NCBI RefSeq assembly: GCF_046602855.1 | Contig: NZ_JBKINJ010000002.1 | Location: 682,001-746,000, forward strand | DNA length: 64,000 nucleotides | Source of the DNA: Gracilimonas sp046602855 | GTDB lineage: Bacteria > Bacteroidota > Rhodothermia > Balneolales > Balneolaceae | Direction: 5' to 3' | Shown here: in pieces, positions 37,346-45,509 of the stretch | Position numbering within the stretch: position 1 is the stretch's first letter | Layout of the letters: each line of letters begins with the position of its first letter | Notes under the pieces: model-generated | The model's input: the letters and a program-made list of their open reading frames with translations, nothing else | What the model was told of the DNA's origin: nothing | The model's database searches: none | Position numbers and translations under genes: made by a program

Positions 37346-37505
37346 CGCTAATTTGCCCCTTTGTATTCGTATAATGTGATTATTTGGATGTTATCCGAAC
37401 GGTCGTTCGCCTAAGGTGTTCGTATAAAATCCAAAATTTTTGTAAGGAATTGCTTCCTCATCGCTCTAACAAGATAATACCTTCACTCAATAAATCAAGG
37501 TTGTC
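37346..37505 (+). promoter_or_regulatory. intI promoter region with SOS-box-like palindrome
   Basis: This leader between attI and intI should hold the intI promoter and the outward cassette promoter. A -10-like TATAAT is at 37370-37375 and TATAAA at 37424-37429 (both preceded by TTCG). The palindrome CGAAC-GGTC-GTTCG (37396-37409) has the form of the LexA box used in Firmicutes and Actinobacteria and would overlap the -35 region of the second promoter. A ribosome binding site, AAGG, precedes the ATG by eight bases. Confidence 0.55.
37396..37409. promoter_or_regulatory. Candidate LexA operator, GAAC-N4-GTTC
   Basis: CGAACGGTCGTTCG has perfect 6-bp arms around a 2-bp centre and fits the non-proteobacterial SOS box core GAAC-N4-GTTC. 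In Vibrio, intI is controlled by LexA using a different box. Whether this host's LexA reads this sequence is unknown. Confidence 0.5.
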
Positions 37506-38468
37506 ATGGCAAAATCAAAATTGTTAGAGCAGGTAAGGCAGGAAATTCGCCGAAGAAATTATAGCTATAAAACGGAGCAATCTTATACAAGCTGGGTCGT
37601 ACGTTATGTTAAGTATCATGGTACGGTGCACCCTAAAAAACTGGGAGATGCGGAGGTTGAACAATTCCTGAATCATTTGGCAAATAACAGGAATGTTGCG
37701 GGCGGAACCCAAAATCAGGCGTTGTCTGCTTTGGTGTTTTTATACAAAGAAGTACTGAGTAAGGAATCCCTGGAACTCAGTAATTTAAAACGGGCAAAAA
37801 AACCAAAACGTCTACCGGTAGTGTTGTCGGTAGAGGAGACTATGGCCTTGTTTAAGGAATTGCATGGCGTAGCCGCCCTCATCTGCCGGTTACTGTATGG
37901 CAGTGGTCTTAGGATTTCTGAAGGATTAAGGCTTCGGGTTCAGGACATTGATTTTGATTACGAACAACTTTGGGTGCGGTCGGGGAAAGGCTTGAAGGAC
38001 AGGGTGACATTACTACCCCAAAAGTGTATTCCCGAACTCAGGGAACAGATCAAAAAGGTGGAAATGCTTCATCAAAAAGATCTTTCAAAAGGGTATGGTA
38101 AAGCTATATTACCAAAGGCACTAGCCGAAAAGTACCCGAATGAAAACAAAGAACTGCGGTGGCAATATGTATTTCCCTCCAAAATAATTTCCAAAGATCC
38201 CAGGAGTGGTTTGCAGCACCGCTACCATCTGTCTGACAAATACGTGCAGAAACGAGTGAAGAAAGCCGCAAAAAAAGCGGGCCTGAATAAAAAAGTAACC
38301 TGCCACACTCTCCGCCATTCGTTCGCAACCCATCTCCTGCAAAATGGCTACGACTTCCGCACCGTCCAGGAACTCCTCGGCCACAAAAACCTGAAGACCA
38401 CCATGATCTACACTCATGTGATAAATAAGGGCGGCAACTACATCAAATCCCCGGTAGATATTTTGTAG
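37506..38468 (+). CDS. intI: Integron integrase IntI (tyrosine recombinase)
   Basis: This 320-residue enzyme is IntI, not a phage integrase. Catalytic residues are Arg136 (GSGLRISE), His267 and Arg270 (CHTLRHSFATHLL), His293 (LLGHKNLKTTM) and Tyr302 (MIYTHV). The extra helix region unique to IntI, between conserved patches, is present at about residues 196-225 (GYGKAILPKALAEKYP, then RWQYVFPS). It folds attC bottom strands and joins them to attI. It is divergent from the cassettes, the usual integron layout. The frame is intact, so the integron may be active. Confidence 0.95.
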   Translation: MAKSKLLEQVRQEIRRRNYSYKTEQSYTSWVVRYVKYHGTVHPKKLGDAEVEQFLNHLANNRNVAGGTQNQALSALVFLYKEVLSKESLELSNLKRAKKPKRLPVVLSVEETMALFKELHGVAALICRLLYGSGLRISEGLRLRVQDIDFDYEQLWVRSGKGLKDRVTLLPQKCIPELREQIKKVEMLHQKDLSKGYGKAILPKALAEKYPNENKELRWQYVFPSKIISKDPRSGLQHRYHLSDKYVQKRVKKAAKKAGLNKKVTCHTLRHSFATHLLQNGYDFRTVQELLGHKNLKTTMIYTHVINKGGNYIKSPVDIL

Positions 38469-38627
38469 ATCGTCCATCGCAAATCAGTCCATCGGTTTTT
38501 CGTAGATCATAAACGAGGGAACAATGATTAACCAAACGACCGAGTTGCGAATCTCTTTAGCGACCCTCTGAAAAACACAAAGTTTCAGAGTTGAAAGTTG
38601 GGTGTTCCTTGTTGGATGTTCAATAAC

Positions 38628-38915
38628 TTACCGCCCCTTTAGCACACCCGACAAATTAAGCTTATGAATAGGAATGAGATAAGAAGAAAGCATTTCATCT
38701 TTATGAATGCCAAGCTCGCCGGTGCCCCTGAAATCAACCATACACACCTTTTCGGCTGTCTGAACAACTTCCCCGATGCCATAATATTCAGGACTGGGAC
38801 CATAATATACCAGATCACCTGTTTTCAGGGTGTTATTCGCCCGCCGGTGATAGGGCATGATCACAGGGAGAAGGTCCAGCCGGTAAGATAATTTTCTTTT
38901 ATTAGAGAGTGCCAT
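38628..38915 (-). CDS. Small conserved hypothetical protein
   Basis: This is about 95 residues with basic N-terminus and a beta-rich core (LKTGDLVYYGPSPEYYGIGE, then CMVDFRGTGELGI) that looks like a small SH3- or CarD-type barrel. No family is recognised with confidence. The start overlaps the tsaE stop region (38915), so it may be co-transcribed with tsaE. Confidence 0.6.
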   Translation of the reverse strand: MALSNKRKLSYRLDLLPVIMPYHRRANNTLKTGDLVYYGPSPEYYGIGEVVQTAEKVCMVDFRGTGELGIHKDEMLSSYLIPIHKLNLSGVLKGR

Positions 38916-39352
38916 CACTCTGAGTTCTTCTGATGAATAAGTATATCTCGCTCAGACCCTGAAAGATGTAAAATTTTGATCCAAATCGCATTGTCAGGAA
39001 TAAGGGAGCCGATCTTTTCAGGCCATTCGACCAAACAAACGCCGTCACCGTAAAAATATTCCTCGGCTCCAATCTCAAGCGCTTCTTGCTCATGCTTTAA
39101 CCTGTAACAGTCAAAATGATAAACTGGGATCTCGCCTGAATACTCGTTTATCAAGGTGTAGGTCGGAGAATTAACCTTGTCAGGATCCACACCAAAAAAG
39201 GAGGCGACACCCTTTATAAAGTGCGTTTTACCCGCCCCCAGATCACCTGTCAGACAAACCACATCACCGGGACTAAGTTGTTTACCAAACTCAGATCCGG
39301 CACGAATGGTTTCATTCACAGAATGAGATCTAAAAGGCGTGTTAAGGTTCAT
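38915..39352 (-). CDS. tsaE: tRNA threonylcarbamoyladenosine biosynthesis protein TsaE
   Basis: TsaE is the ATPase that works with TsaB/TsaD in t6A37 modification of tRNA. The P-loop GDLGAGKTHFIKG, the switch PTYTLINEY, YHFDCYRL and LVEWPEKI are characteristic. The 145-residue length is normal. It overlaps the start of the next small gene. Confidence 0.93.
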   Translation of the reverse strand: MNLNTPFRSHSVNETIRAGSEFGKQLSPGDVVCLTGDLGAGKTHFIKGVASFFGVDPDKVNSPTYTLINEYSGEIPVYHFDCYRLKHEQEALEIGAEEYFYGDGVCLVEWPEKIGSLIPDNAIWIKILHLSGSERDILIHQKNSE

Positions 39353-39764
39353 AAAGTAATTTATGCTAACTGATTAATTACAAAAACACCTAAAGATAAC
39401 ACCCTTTCCAAACATCTTTGAGGGAAATATGGGCAGTGTTTTTAATAATTGATGTAAACCCTATGAATTGTAAGAGGTACAGATTTTATATTGTCAGTCA
39501 CGCTTTTAAAGTGGATAATGGTACAAAACATAAGAACTTATAGTATTCAGAGTTGGGCTGAAATTTCGATTAAGTTTCACGATCAGTATTTCGAATAATA
39601 TTATGGTTAATCACATCAGGTTGGGCTTATTATCTAAAGACAATTCACTTACTCAGGAAAAAATAATATTGGCCAAGGCCGGAATTTTTTATAATTTAAA
39701 TAAAGGATAAAAAGGTATTTATCTCTGATAAAAACCGCTTTAAAACTTAAAACCCACAAAAGTT
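39353..39764. other. Gap upstream of the fasciclin gene
   Basis: This 412-bp AT-rich stretch lies between the divergent tsaE and fasciclin genes and should hold both promoters. A 35-codon open stretch (39603-39710) has no recognisable features. I see no RNA gene or repeat. Confidence 0.5.
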
Positions 39765-40340
39765 ATGAAAATCATAAAAAAACTAGGCACACTGGCGATA
39801 GTGACAGTAATATCAATGACATTAATATCGTGTGGAAATACACAAGAAAGATCAAATAACAGTACCACAGAAGATAAGACAGCTTCTACATCAAATACCG
39901 GACAAGCCGGAGTTGTGGACGATGAATCTCAAGCACATATCTTGCGAATTGCCAAAGAATCACCTGATCATACCATATTGGAAAAGGCGATCGAAGCAGC
40001 AGGGATCCAAAATGTGTTGGCAAATCCGGGGCCGTTAACGGTGTTTGCTCCCAATGATGAAGCTTTTGAAGCACTGCCCGAGGGTACGCTTGATGAATTG
40101 ATGAAGCCTGAGAACAAATCAAAGTTGGCTAGAATCTTAACTTCACATGCATCCCCGGCTTCACTAAGTAGAGATCAATTGGCCGACGGCATGGAGGTGT
40201 ACCTTGCTACCGGACATTATGTTCAGTCAGAAGTGAAGAATGGCGATGTATATGTAAACGGAGCCAAAATATTAGCCTCGGTTGATGCCTCAAACGGTGA
40301 GGTACACGTAGTTGACAAGGTGTTCTTGGTAGCGAACTAG
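39765..40340 (+). CDS. Fasciclin (FAS1) domain lipoprotein
   Basis: This 191-residue protein has a lipoprotein signal (AIVTVISMTLISCGN; lipid Cys about residue 23), a Ser/Thr/Asn linker and one FAS1 domain. FAS1 motifs are ILEKAIEAAGIQNVL, PLTVFAPNDEAFEALP and the C-terminal NGEVHVVDKVFL. FAS1 proteins mediate adhesion or matrix binding. A clear intrinsic terminator follows. Confidence 0.9.
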   Translation: MKIIKKLGTLAIVTVISMTLISCGNTQERSNNSTTEDKTASTSNTGQAGVVDDESQAHILRIAKESPDHTILEKAIEAAGIQNVLANPGPLTVFAPNDEAFEALPEGTLDELMKPENKSKLARILTSHASPASLSRDQLADGMEVYLATGHYVQSEVKNGDVYVNGAKILASVDASNGEVHVVDKVFLVAN

Positions 40341-40366
40341 AAAGAATACTCTCAGTTCATGATTTT

Positions 40367-40400
40367 AAAGTGCGGTAGCTTAGAGTTACCGCACTTTTTT
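40367..40400 (+). terminator. Intrinsic terminator after the fasciclin gene
   Basis: The stem AAGTGCGGTA/TACCGCACTT, 10 bp with a 9-base loop, is followed by a run of T. It lies 27 bp after the stop codon. Confidence 0.9.
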
Positions 40401-40499
40401 GGTTATGAGCACTTCTATAATCCTGCATTATAAACATTCAAGTAATAACAGGGTTTATCAGGTCAAAACTCCATGTTCCTTACTTAATACTCATTGCCT

Positions 40500-42041
40500 T
40501 TATTTTGGCTTAAGCGTAGCAATTGGAAGAATAACTTCCTCCATAGACGCTCCGCCATGCTGAAAGGTGTCGCGATACAAATTCTGATATTTGTGATAAT
40601 TGGTAGGGTATACAAAATAGTAATCCTCGCGTGCCACCATGTAGTTGTTGACAGCACCGACTTTTGGAAGCCTGAATTTCCCGGGATCATCCATGAAAAT
40701 AACAGCCTCGGATTCATCAGCTTTCAGATTCCTGCCATACTTATAACGCAGGTTTGTAGCCGTGTCTTTGTCGCCGTACACTTTGGTGTCTCTCAAGGCG
40801 CGGACTGAACCATGATCGGTAGTGATGACAAGTGTTACATCTTCTTTAGCCAAGCCCTTGAACATTTGCAGAAGTGTGGAATGCTGAAACCAGGCTTCGG
40901 TAACAGATCGGAATGCGGAGATGTCGGGAGCCAATTCCTTGATGACATCAGAGTCGGATCGTGAATGAACGAGCGTATCCACAAAGTTGAACACAAAGGC
41001 GGCCAGCCGGGATTGAGCATAACTGCCCATGCGGTCCGCTACTTTACGTCCGGCATCAGCATTCAGGATCTTTTCATATTTAAAATTGATGTCGATGCCG
41101 TGGCGATCCAACTGCCGTTTTAAAAGTTCTTCTTCGTGGCGGTTCAGAGAAGTTTCATCCTGACCCTGTTGCCATAACTCGGGATACATGCGCTCAATAT
41201 CAGCCGGATACAGCCCTGAAAAGATGGCGTTACGCGAATAGGGTGTGGCTGTTGGTAAAATAGAGTAGTAGAAATCAGTGTCGATGGAAAATAGATTGGA
41301 TAGGAATGGCTCAAACAAAAGCCACTGGTCATAACGCATGCAGTCAATAACAAAGAACATCACATTCTCACCTTTATCCAAGTGAGGGTTCACGTACTTC
41401 TGAAAGACTTCAGGTGAAAGCATGGGGCGATTTTCATCCTTACGCATCCAGCTTTGGTACTGCTGATCCAAAAACTTACCGAACTCTTTATTGGCCTGAT
41501 GAAATTGATCGGACAGAACTTGCTTGAGTCCTTCATCGCCATCACCAAGGTCGATCTCCCACTGGCTCAGTTCCTTATATACATCGATCCATTCCTTCCA
41601 ATGTGTGCCTGGGTGAATGCGTGACGAGAGTTTATTGAATTGCCGCAGATAGGTTTGAGCCGATTTTTCTGACTGAATACGGCTGCGTTCCAAAAGTCGC
41701 TTGGTGGTCAGCAGGATCTGATTTGGATTTACAGGCTTGATGAGATAGTCAGAGATCTTTCCACCAATGGCGTCCTCCATGATGGATTCTTCCTCACTTT
41801 TAGTGATCATAACCACAGGCAGTGAAGGCTGTATGGCTTTGATCTTTTCAAGGGTTTCTATGCCACCCATGCCGGGCATTTGCTCATCCAGATATACAAT
41901 ATCAAAGGGTTCGCTGCTGATGAGACTGATGGCATCGGCTCCGTTGGTGACCGGTGTGATATCAAACCCCTTTTTTTCTAAAAATATGATGTGTGATTGC
42001 AGATGATCGATCTCATCGTCTGCCCAAAGAATTTTTGGCAT
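40500..42041 (-). CDS. porX: PorX: response regulator with alkaline-phosphatase-like (PglZ) domain
   Basis: This 513-residue protein has the PorX layout. The receiver domain (about residues 1-120) has acidic pair ADDE, phospho-acceptor Asp in VYLDEQMPGMGG and Lys in DYLIKPVNP. The long C-terminal part is an alkaline-phosphatase superfamily (PglZ) domain with FFVIDCMRYDQW, the zinc-site region near TDHGSVRA and a C-terminal GGASMEEVILPI. PorX controls type IX secretion genes in Bacteroidota. Its kinase partner PorY is not in this window. Confidence 0.9.
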   Translation of the reverse strand: MPKILWADDEIDHLQSHIIFLEKKGFDITPVTNGADAISLISSEPFDIVYLDEQMPGMGGIETLEKIKAIQPSLPVVMITKSEEESIMEDAIGGKISDYLIKPVNPNQILLTTKRLLERSRIQSEKSAQTYLRQFNKLSSRIHPGTHWKEWIDVYKELSQWEIDLGDGDEGLKQVLSDQFHQANKEFGKFLDQQYQSWMRKDENRPMLSPEVFQKYVNPHLDKGENVMFFVIDCMRYDQWLLFEPFLSNLFSIDTDFYYSILPTATPYSRNAIFSGLYPADIERMYPELWQQGQDETSLNRHEEELLKRQLDRHGIDINFKYEKILNADAGRKVADRMGSYAQSRLAAFVFNFVDTLVHSRSDSDVIKELAPDISAFRSVTEAWFQHSTLLQMFKGLAKEDVTLVITTDHGSVRALRDTKVYGDKDTATNLRYKYGRNLKADESEAVIFMDDPGKFRLPKVGAVNNYMVAREDYYFVYPTNYHKYQNLYRDTFQHGGASMEEVILPIATLKPK

Positions 42042-42064
42042 ATGCCTGTTTTGTTAATCTTTAA

Positions 42065-42625
42065 TTATGGATCTAATGTTACAAAGGGGCGAATGGCTTC
42101 CAGTCGCTTCTCACCAATGCCCTTTACGTTTATGAGTTCTTCTATGGTTTTAAATCCGCCGTTCGCTTCGCGATACTCAATGATCCTTCCGGCGTAGGCA
42201 GGACCAATACCATTCAAAGTCTGAAGTTCATCAGATCCCGCTGTGTTGATGTTGATAATAGCAGGCTTTGTTTCCGATACCTCTGAAGGACTATCTGTCA
42301 TCTCCGTAAGAGCCGTAGCAGATTTTTGTTCAACAGCAGTTTCAGTATCGGGATTCCCAGCGTTATTAACTGTAAAATCAGGATTATATTTTTGAGCAAT
42401 TGCCGCTTTTTCGCGTTCGGCCAGTTGTGTCCGTTCTTCAAACAGCTCTAGGATCTCGTCATATTCTTCTTGCTGATAGTTCAGCTTCTGTTCTATAAAT
42501 AATGAACTGATGAGCAAAAGGCATAAAATTAGCAGTAATAACGAGAAAGAAGTACGTTCTTTTCTCGTGATCTGTAGTTTATCGATCCAGAAAAAGGCCT
42601 TTCTTTTGAAATTTTGCAGCTTCAT
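42065..42625 (-). CDS. ComEA-like helix-hairpin-helix protein
   Basis: This 186-residue protein has one N-terminal membrane helix (FSLLLLILCLLLISSLF), a charged, coiled-coil-like region (YDEILELFEERTQLAEREKA) and a C-terminal HhH pair: NINTAGSDELQTLNGIGPAY and IEELINVKGIGEKRLEAI. ComEA binds incoming DNA in natural transformation, but other HhH proteins of this layout exist. Twenty-four bp separate it from porX. Confidence 0.8.
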   Translation of the reverse strand: MKLQNFKRKAFFWIDKLQITRKERTSFSLLLLILCLLLISSLFIEQKLNYQQEEYDEILELFEERTQLAEREKAAIAQKYNPDFTVNNAGNPDTETAVEQKSATALTEMTDSPSEVSETKPAIININTAGSDELQTLNGIGPAYAGRIIEYREANGGFKTIEELINVKGIGEKRLEAIRPFVTLDP

Positions 42626-42713
42626 TCAGGTAATATGAGTCTGAGAAAGGAAAAACTCAATAATATTCTTGTTTCAGTCTGCAGGAAGTGTGAAGTTTGG
42701 CAAAATTCAGATC

Positions 42714-43502
42714 ATGGCAAATAATTACATATTCAACTACGGCGACCAAAAGATCATTTACCAAACTACAGGTTCGGGTAAACCCCTCGTAATACTGCAT
42801 GGTTGGGGCAGTAGCAAGCGGGTAATGATGCCGGTGGCTCAAAATTTGTCACATCTCAGGACGAGTTATGTGCTGGACCTGCCGGGCTTTGGTGATTCAC
42901 CGGAACCGGATCGAGGCTGGTCAATAGATGATTACACCGATGCCGTTGAAGCGTTCATTAAACAACTACCGCATGAAAAAGTGGACGTTTTGGTACATTC
43001 CTTCGGCGGAAGGATCATTCTGAAATTGCTGGCCCGTGGATTTGGTAAGACTCACATCGATAAGGTGTTGATAACGGGAGGAGCCGGGATGAAGCCAAAG
43101 CGGTCCATGAGGTACTATATCAGAAAGTATACCGCCAAAACGCTTAAGGCTCCATTCATGATGCTTCCGGTAAACCTCAGGGGAAAAGCACTGAGCTGGC
43201 TGAGAAGTACATCACTATGGAAAAGCCTGGGTTCAAGCGAATACAGTGAATTATCCGGGGTGATGAGGGAGACCTTTGTGAAATCGGTAACGGAATATCT
43301 GGAACCAACATTGCCTGAGATCTCTCATGAAGTACTGTTGATCTGGGGACGAAACGATGATGCAACGCCTGTTTATCAGGGTCAGCGCATAGAAAAAGGG
43401 ATTGAAAATGCAGCTCTTGTGATTATAGAGGATGCCGGCCACTATGCCTTTCTTGATAAGCCCAAACAGTTTGCAAGGATTGCGGAAGCTTTTTTTAAAT
43501 AG
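42714..43502 (+). CDS. Alpha/beta hydrolase
   Basis: This 262-residue protein has GKPLVILHGWGSSK (oxyanion region), nucleophile VHSFGGR, acid in WGRNDDATP and histidine in EDAGHYAFLDKP. It is the alpha/beta hydrolase fold; the nucleophile elbow lacks the first glycine of GxSxG. Start at ATG 42714 is preferred to 42669. The substrate is unknown. Confidence 0.85.
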   Translation: MANNYIFNYGDQKIIYQTTGSGKPLVILHGWGSSKRVMMPVAQNLSHLRTSYVLDLPGFGDSPEPDRGWSIDDYTDAVEAFIKQLPHEKVDVLVHSFGGRIILKLLARGFGKTHIDKVLITGGAGMKPKRSMRYYIRKYTAKTLKAPFMMLPVNLRGKALSWLRSTSLWKSLGSSEYSELSGVMRETFVKSVTEYLEPTLPEISHEVLLIWGRNDDATPVYQGQRIEKGIENAALVIIEDAGHYAFLDKPKQFARIAEAFFK

Positions 43503-43590
43503 GTGTTAGGTTTTAGGTTCAAGGTGCAAGTAAATTCTAACACCTAACACCTAACACCTAACACCTAACACCTAACACCTTGAACCTTGC
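43501..43590. repeat. Heptamer tandem repeat (AACACCT x6) inside an imperfect hairpin
   Basis: AACACCT is repeated exactly six times in tandem at 43539-43580. The left side (43501-43530, AGGTGTTAGG, AGGTTCAAGGTGC) is a decayed inverted copy, and CACCTTGAACCT closes the structure. It lies between two convergent genes. Confidence 0.85.
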
Positions 43591-43592
43591 TT

Positions 43593-44486
43593 CTATATCC
43601 TCCAATTATCCGGGATATCCAATTCAGCTTTAATACCCAGTGACTCGATCTCCAGGCCTGCATTCAGCAAACTGATGGCTTTCTTTTGGGCAGTACGGCT
43701 GCTTTTATCGCCATTTATACCATAGATCGGATCATCGATGATCGGGTGTCCCCACTGTTCCAGATGTAGGCGGATCTGATGGGTTCGGCCCGTTTTTGGG
43801 TGGCATTTTATAATGGATGAATTGCTTCCTTTTTCTACTACCTCAAATTCCGTGATGGCTTCTTTGGCTTTAGTAAGACCCAAACTAGACTCGAATACAA
43901 AACCCGTTTTACGCCGAATGGGTGCATCGATGATGGTAAACGGTTTATCAGGAGTGCCGTCAACTCTAGCGAAATAGGTTTTTCTGACATCGGAGCGGCT
44001 AAAACTGATCATAGCTCTTTTTGCAAATTCCTTATTGCGGGCAAAGAGAACCAATCCTGAAGTAACGGCATCCAGCCGGTGTACGATCCGCAGGCCATTA
44101 TATCCCTGTTCTTTCAGGATCTCAGTCATGGAATTCTTGTTGTATCGTCCGCCGGGATGCATAGGCAAAGGGGCCGGTTTGTAGACTATCAGGTAATCCT
44201 CATGCTCCTCCAGCACGCGTACTTCATCGGGGACGGACGGTTCAATAGCCCTGGGATTGTGGTGAAAGATTTCATCCTCAAGTTCCAGAATATGATCATA
44301 CCTGACCTCACTGCCATTCACTCCAACCAGTCCGAAGCTGATCTTATCTTCCCAAACTTTTTTTTCATGAAAAGGAAAACGGGTGGTCATAGCGTGGAGC
44401 AGGGTTGTGCCATGGAACTCCTCTTTTACCCTGAACCGATAGGTGATGGGGTAGGGTTTTACAAGGCGAATATTACGCGCATCCAA
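43593..44486 (-). CDS. RluA-family RNA pseudouridine synthase
   Basis: The catalytic motif is IVHRLDAVTSGLVLFA (HRLD with the active Asp), with HPKTGRTHQIRLHL near the end. The start is most likely TTG at 44486 (encodes DARNIRLVKPYPIT), overlapping the trhO stop by 14 bp, because the upstream in-frame codons read as part of trhO in another frame. Target uridine (rRNA or tRNA) is not deducible. No S4 domain is visible. Confidence 0.88.
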   Translation of the reverse strand: MDARNIRLVKPYPITYRFRVKEEFHGTTLLHAMTTRFPFHEKKVWEDKISFGLVGVNGSEVRYDHILELEDEIFHHNPRAIEPSVPDEVRVLEEHEDYLIVYKPAPLPMHPGGRYNKNSMTEILKEQGYNGLRIVHRLDAVTSGLVLFARNKEFAKRAMISFSRSDVRKTYFARVDGTPDKPFTIIDAPIRRKTGFVFESSLGLTKAKEAITEFEVVEKGSNSSIIKCHPKTGRTHQIRLHLEQWGHPIIDDPIYGINGDKSSRTAQKKAISLLNAGLEIESLGIKAELDIPDNWRI

Positions 44487-45423
44487 CAGGTCGTTCCTTG
44501 AAGTCCTCGCCAAAGTAATTGTACCATTTTCGGAATGGTTTGAAGGCGTTTTCAGGATCGAAAGGTCGTTTATATTCACTTTCCATACACGCTTCACTGC
44601 AGCAACCTTCCATTTTATAGGCACCTTCCTCGGAGCACACAAAGAGCTTATTGCACTCCATATTCGCGCAGTTTATATAAGTGTCTGCCGGTTTTCCGGT
44701 GATCTCACATCGCGCGATCGGCTCCAGGTCTTTGGGATTTACAGGTACCACCAGGCGATCGTCAAATACAAAACACTTGCCTTTGAAATGTTTACCGCCT
44801 TCTTTCTTGCCATAGCGTAAGATACCGCCATGCAGCTGATTGACGTCATCCCAGCCTTTCTCTTTCATTAGAACAGAGAATTTTTCGCACCGGATACCAC
44901 CGGTGCAATACATCAATACTTTTTTGTCTTTGGGAATGTCTACTTCATCCAGCCATTGCGGGAAGTCATAGAAATTCTCAAGGTCCGGTTTGATGGCTCC
45001 CTCAAAATGTCCAACCTTTGATTCATAATTGTTGCGGACATCAATCATCACGTGATCTTCTTCTTCCAGCACACGGCGCCATTCTTCCGGCTCCAGGTAG
45101 TTTCCTCCATTTTCAGGATCAACATCGTCCATATGCAGAGAAACGATCTCATCACGCACCTTACAGGTCAGCCGGGGGAAGGGAATGTAATCAGATTCAT
45201 CCTGCTTGAATGCAGTATCAGAAAAACCGGGAGTAGACCATACAAAATTCTTGTACTCATCGATCTGTTGTTCTGTTCCGGCTGCCGTTCCATTCAGCCC
45301 TTCATCGGAAATGTAAATGCGGCCTTTCAACCCGATCTCTTTACAGAATTTCTTGTGGGCTTTGCAGAACCTTTCCGGCTCCTCTATCTTCTGGAAGTTG
45401 TAGTAAAGTATTACTTGATACAT
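44473..45423 (-). CDS. trhO: tRNA uridine(34) hydroxylase TrhO (rhodanese-like)
   Basis: This 316-residue YceA/TrhO protein makes 5-hydroxyuridine at tRNA position 34. The N-terminal YceA region (GLKGRIYISDEGLNGTAAG), the rhodanese domain with Cys in LMYCTGGIRCEKF and the C-terminal cysteine cluster (CANMECNKLFVCSEEG, CCSEACM) match the long form of the family. The next gene starts inside its end. Confidence 0.9.
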   Translation of the reverse strand: MYQVILYYNFQKIEEPERFCKAHKKFCKEIGLKGRIYISDEGLNGTAAGTEQQIDEYKNFVWSTPGFSDTAFKQDESDYIPFPRLTCKVRDEIVSLHMDDVDPENGGNYLEPEEWRRVLEEEDHVMIDVRNNYESKVGHFEGAIKPDLENFYDFPQWLDEVDIPKDKKVLMYCTGGIRCEKFSVLMKEKGWDDVNQLHGGILRYGKKEGGKHFKGKCFVFDDRLVVPVNPKDLEPIARCEITGKPADTYINCANMECNKLFVCSEEGAYKMEGCCSEACMESEYKRPFDPENAFKPFRKWYNYFGEDFKERPVGCA

Positions 45424-45509
45424 TTTTCTCTTAAATTATAAGTATAAGAAGTGTCAGGTCTTGACGTTCATCATTTGGGCGAACCTGAAAGTTAAGCAAA
45501 ATACAAACA

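Larger units (their letters stand above)
29575..38468 (-). mobile_element. Sedentary chromosomal integron with seven cassettes and a truncated eighth
   Basis: The integrase gene (+ strand, 37506-38468) diverges from attI (about 37282-37345) and from an array whose eight cassette genes all read on the minus strand. Boundaries between cut points are: cassette 1 36434-37287, 2 35853-36433, 3 34702-35852, 4 34032-34701, 5 32037-34031 (two genes), 6 31122-32036, 7 29758-31121, remnant 8 29575-29757. In every case the R'' core plus flank at the distal end of a cassette is the inverted copy of that cassette's own first bases (9-13 bp, few mismatches), as expected for circles closed at attC. The array is visibly richer in A and T than its surroundings. 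Confidence 0.93.

Noticed and set aside
37506..38468. Phage or XerC/D recombinase instead of IntI
   Set aside because: The IntI-specific insertion, the paired attC array and divergent attI all favour IntI.
39603..39710. 35-codon open frame upstream of the fasciclin gene
   Set aside because: Too short, no ribosome site and no motif.
43539..43580. Possible CRISPR array
   Set aside because: The unit is seven bases with no spacers, so it is a plain tandem repeat.
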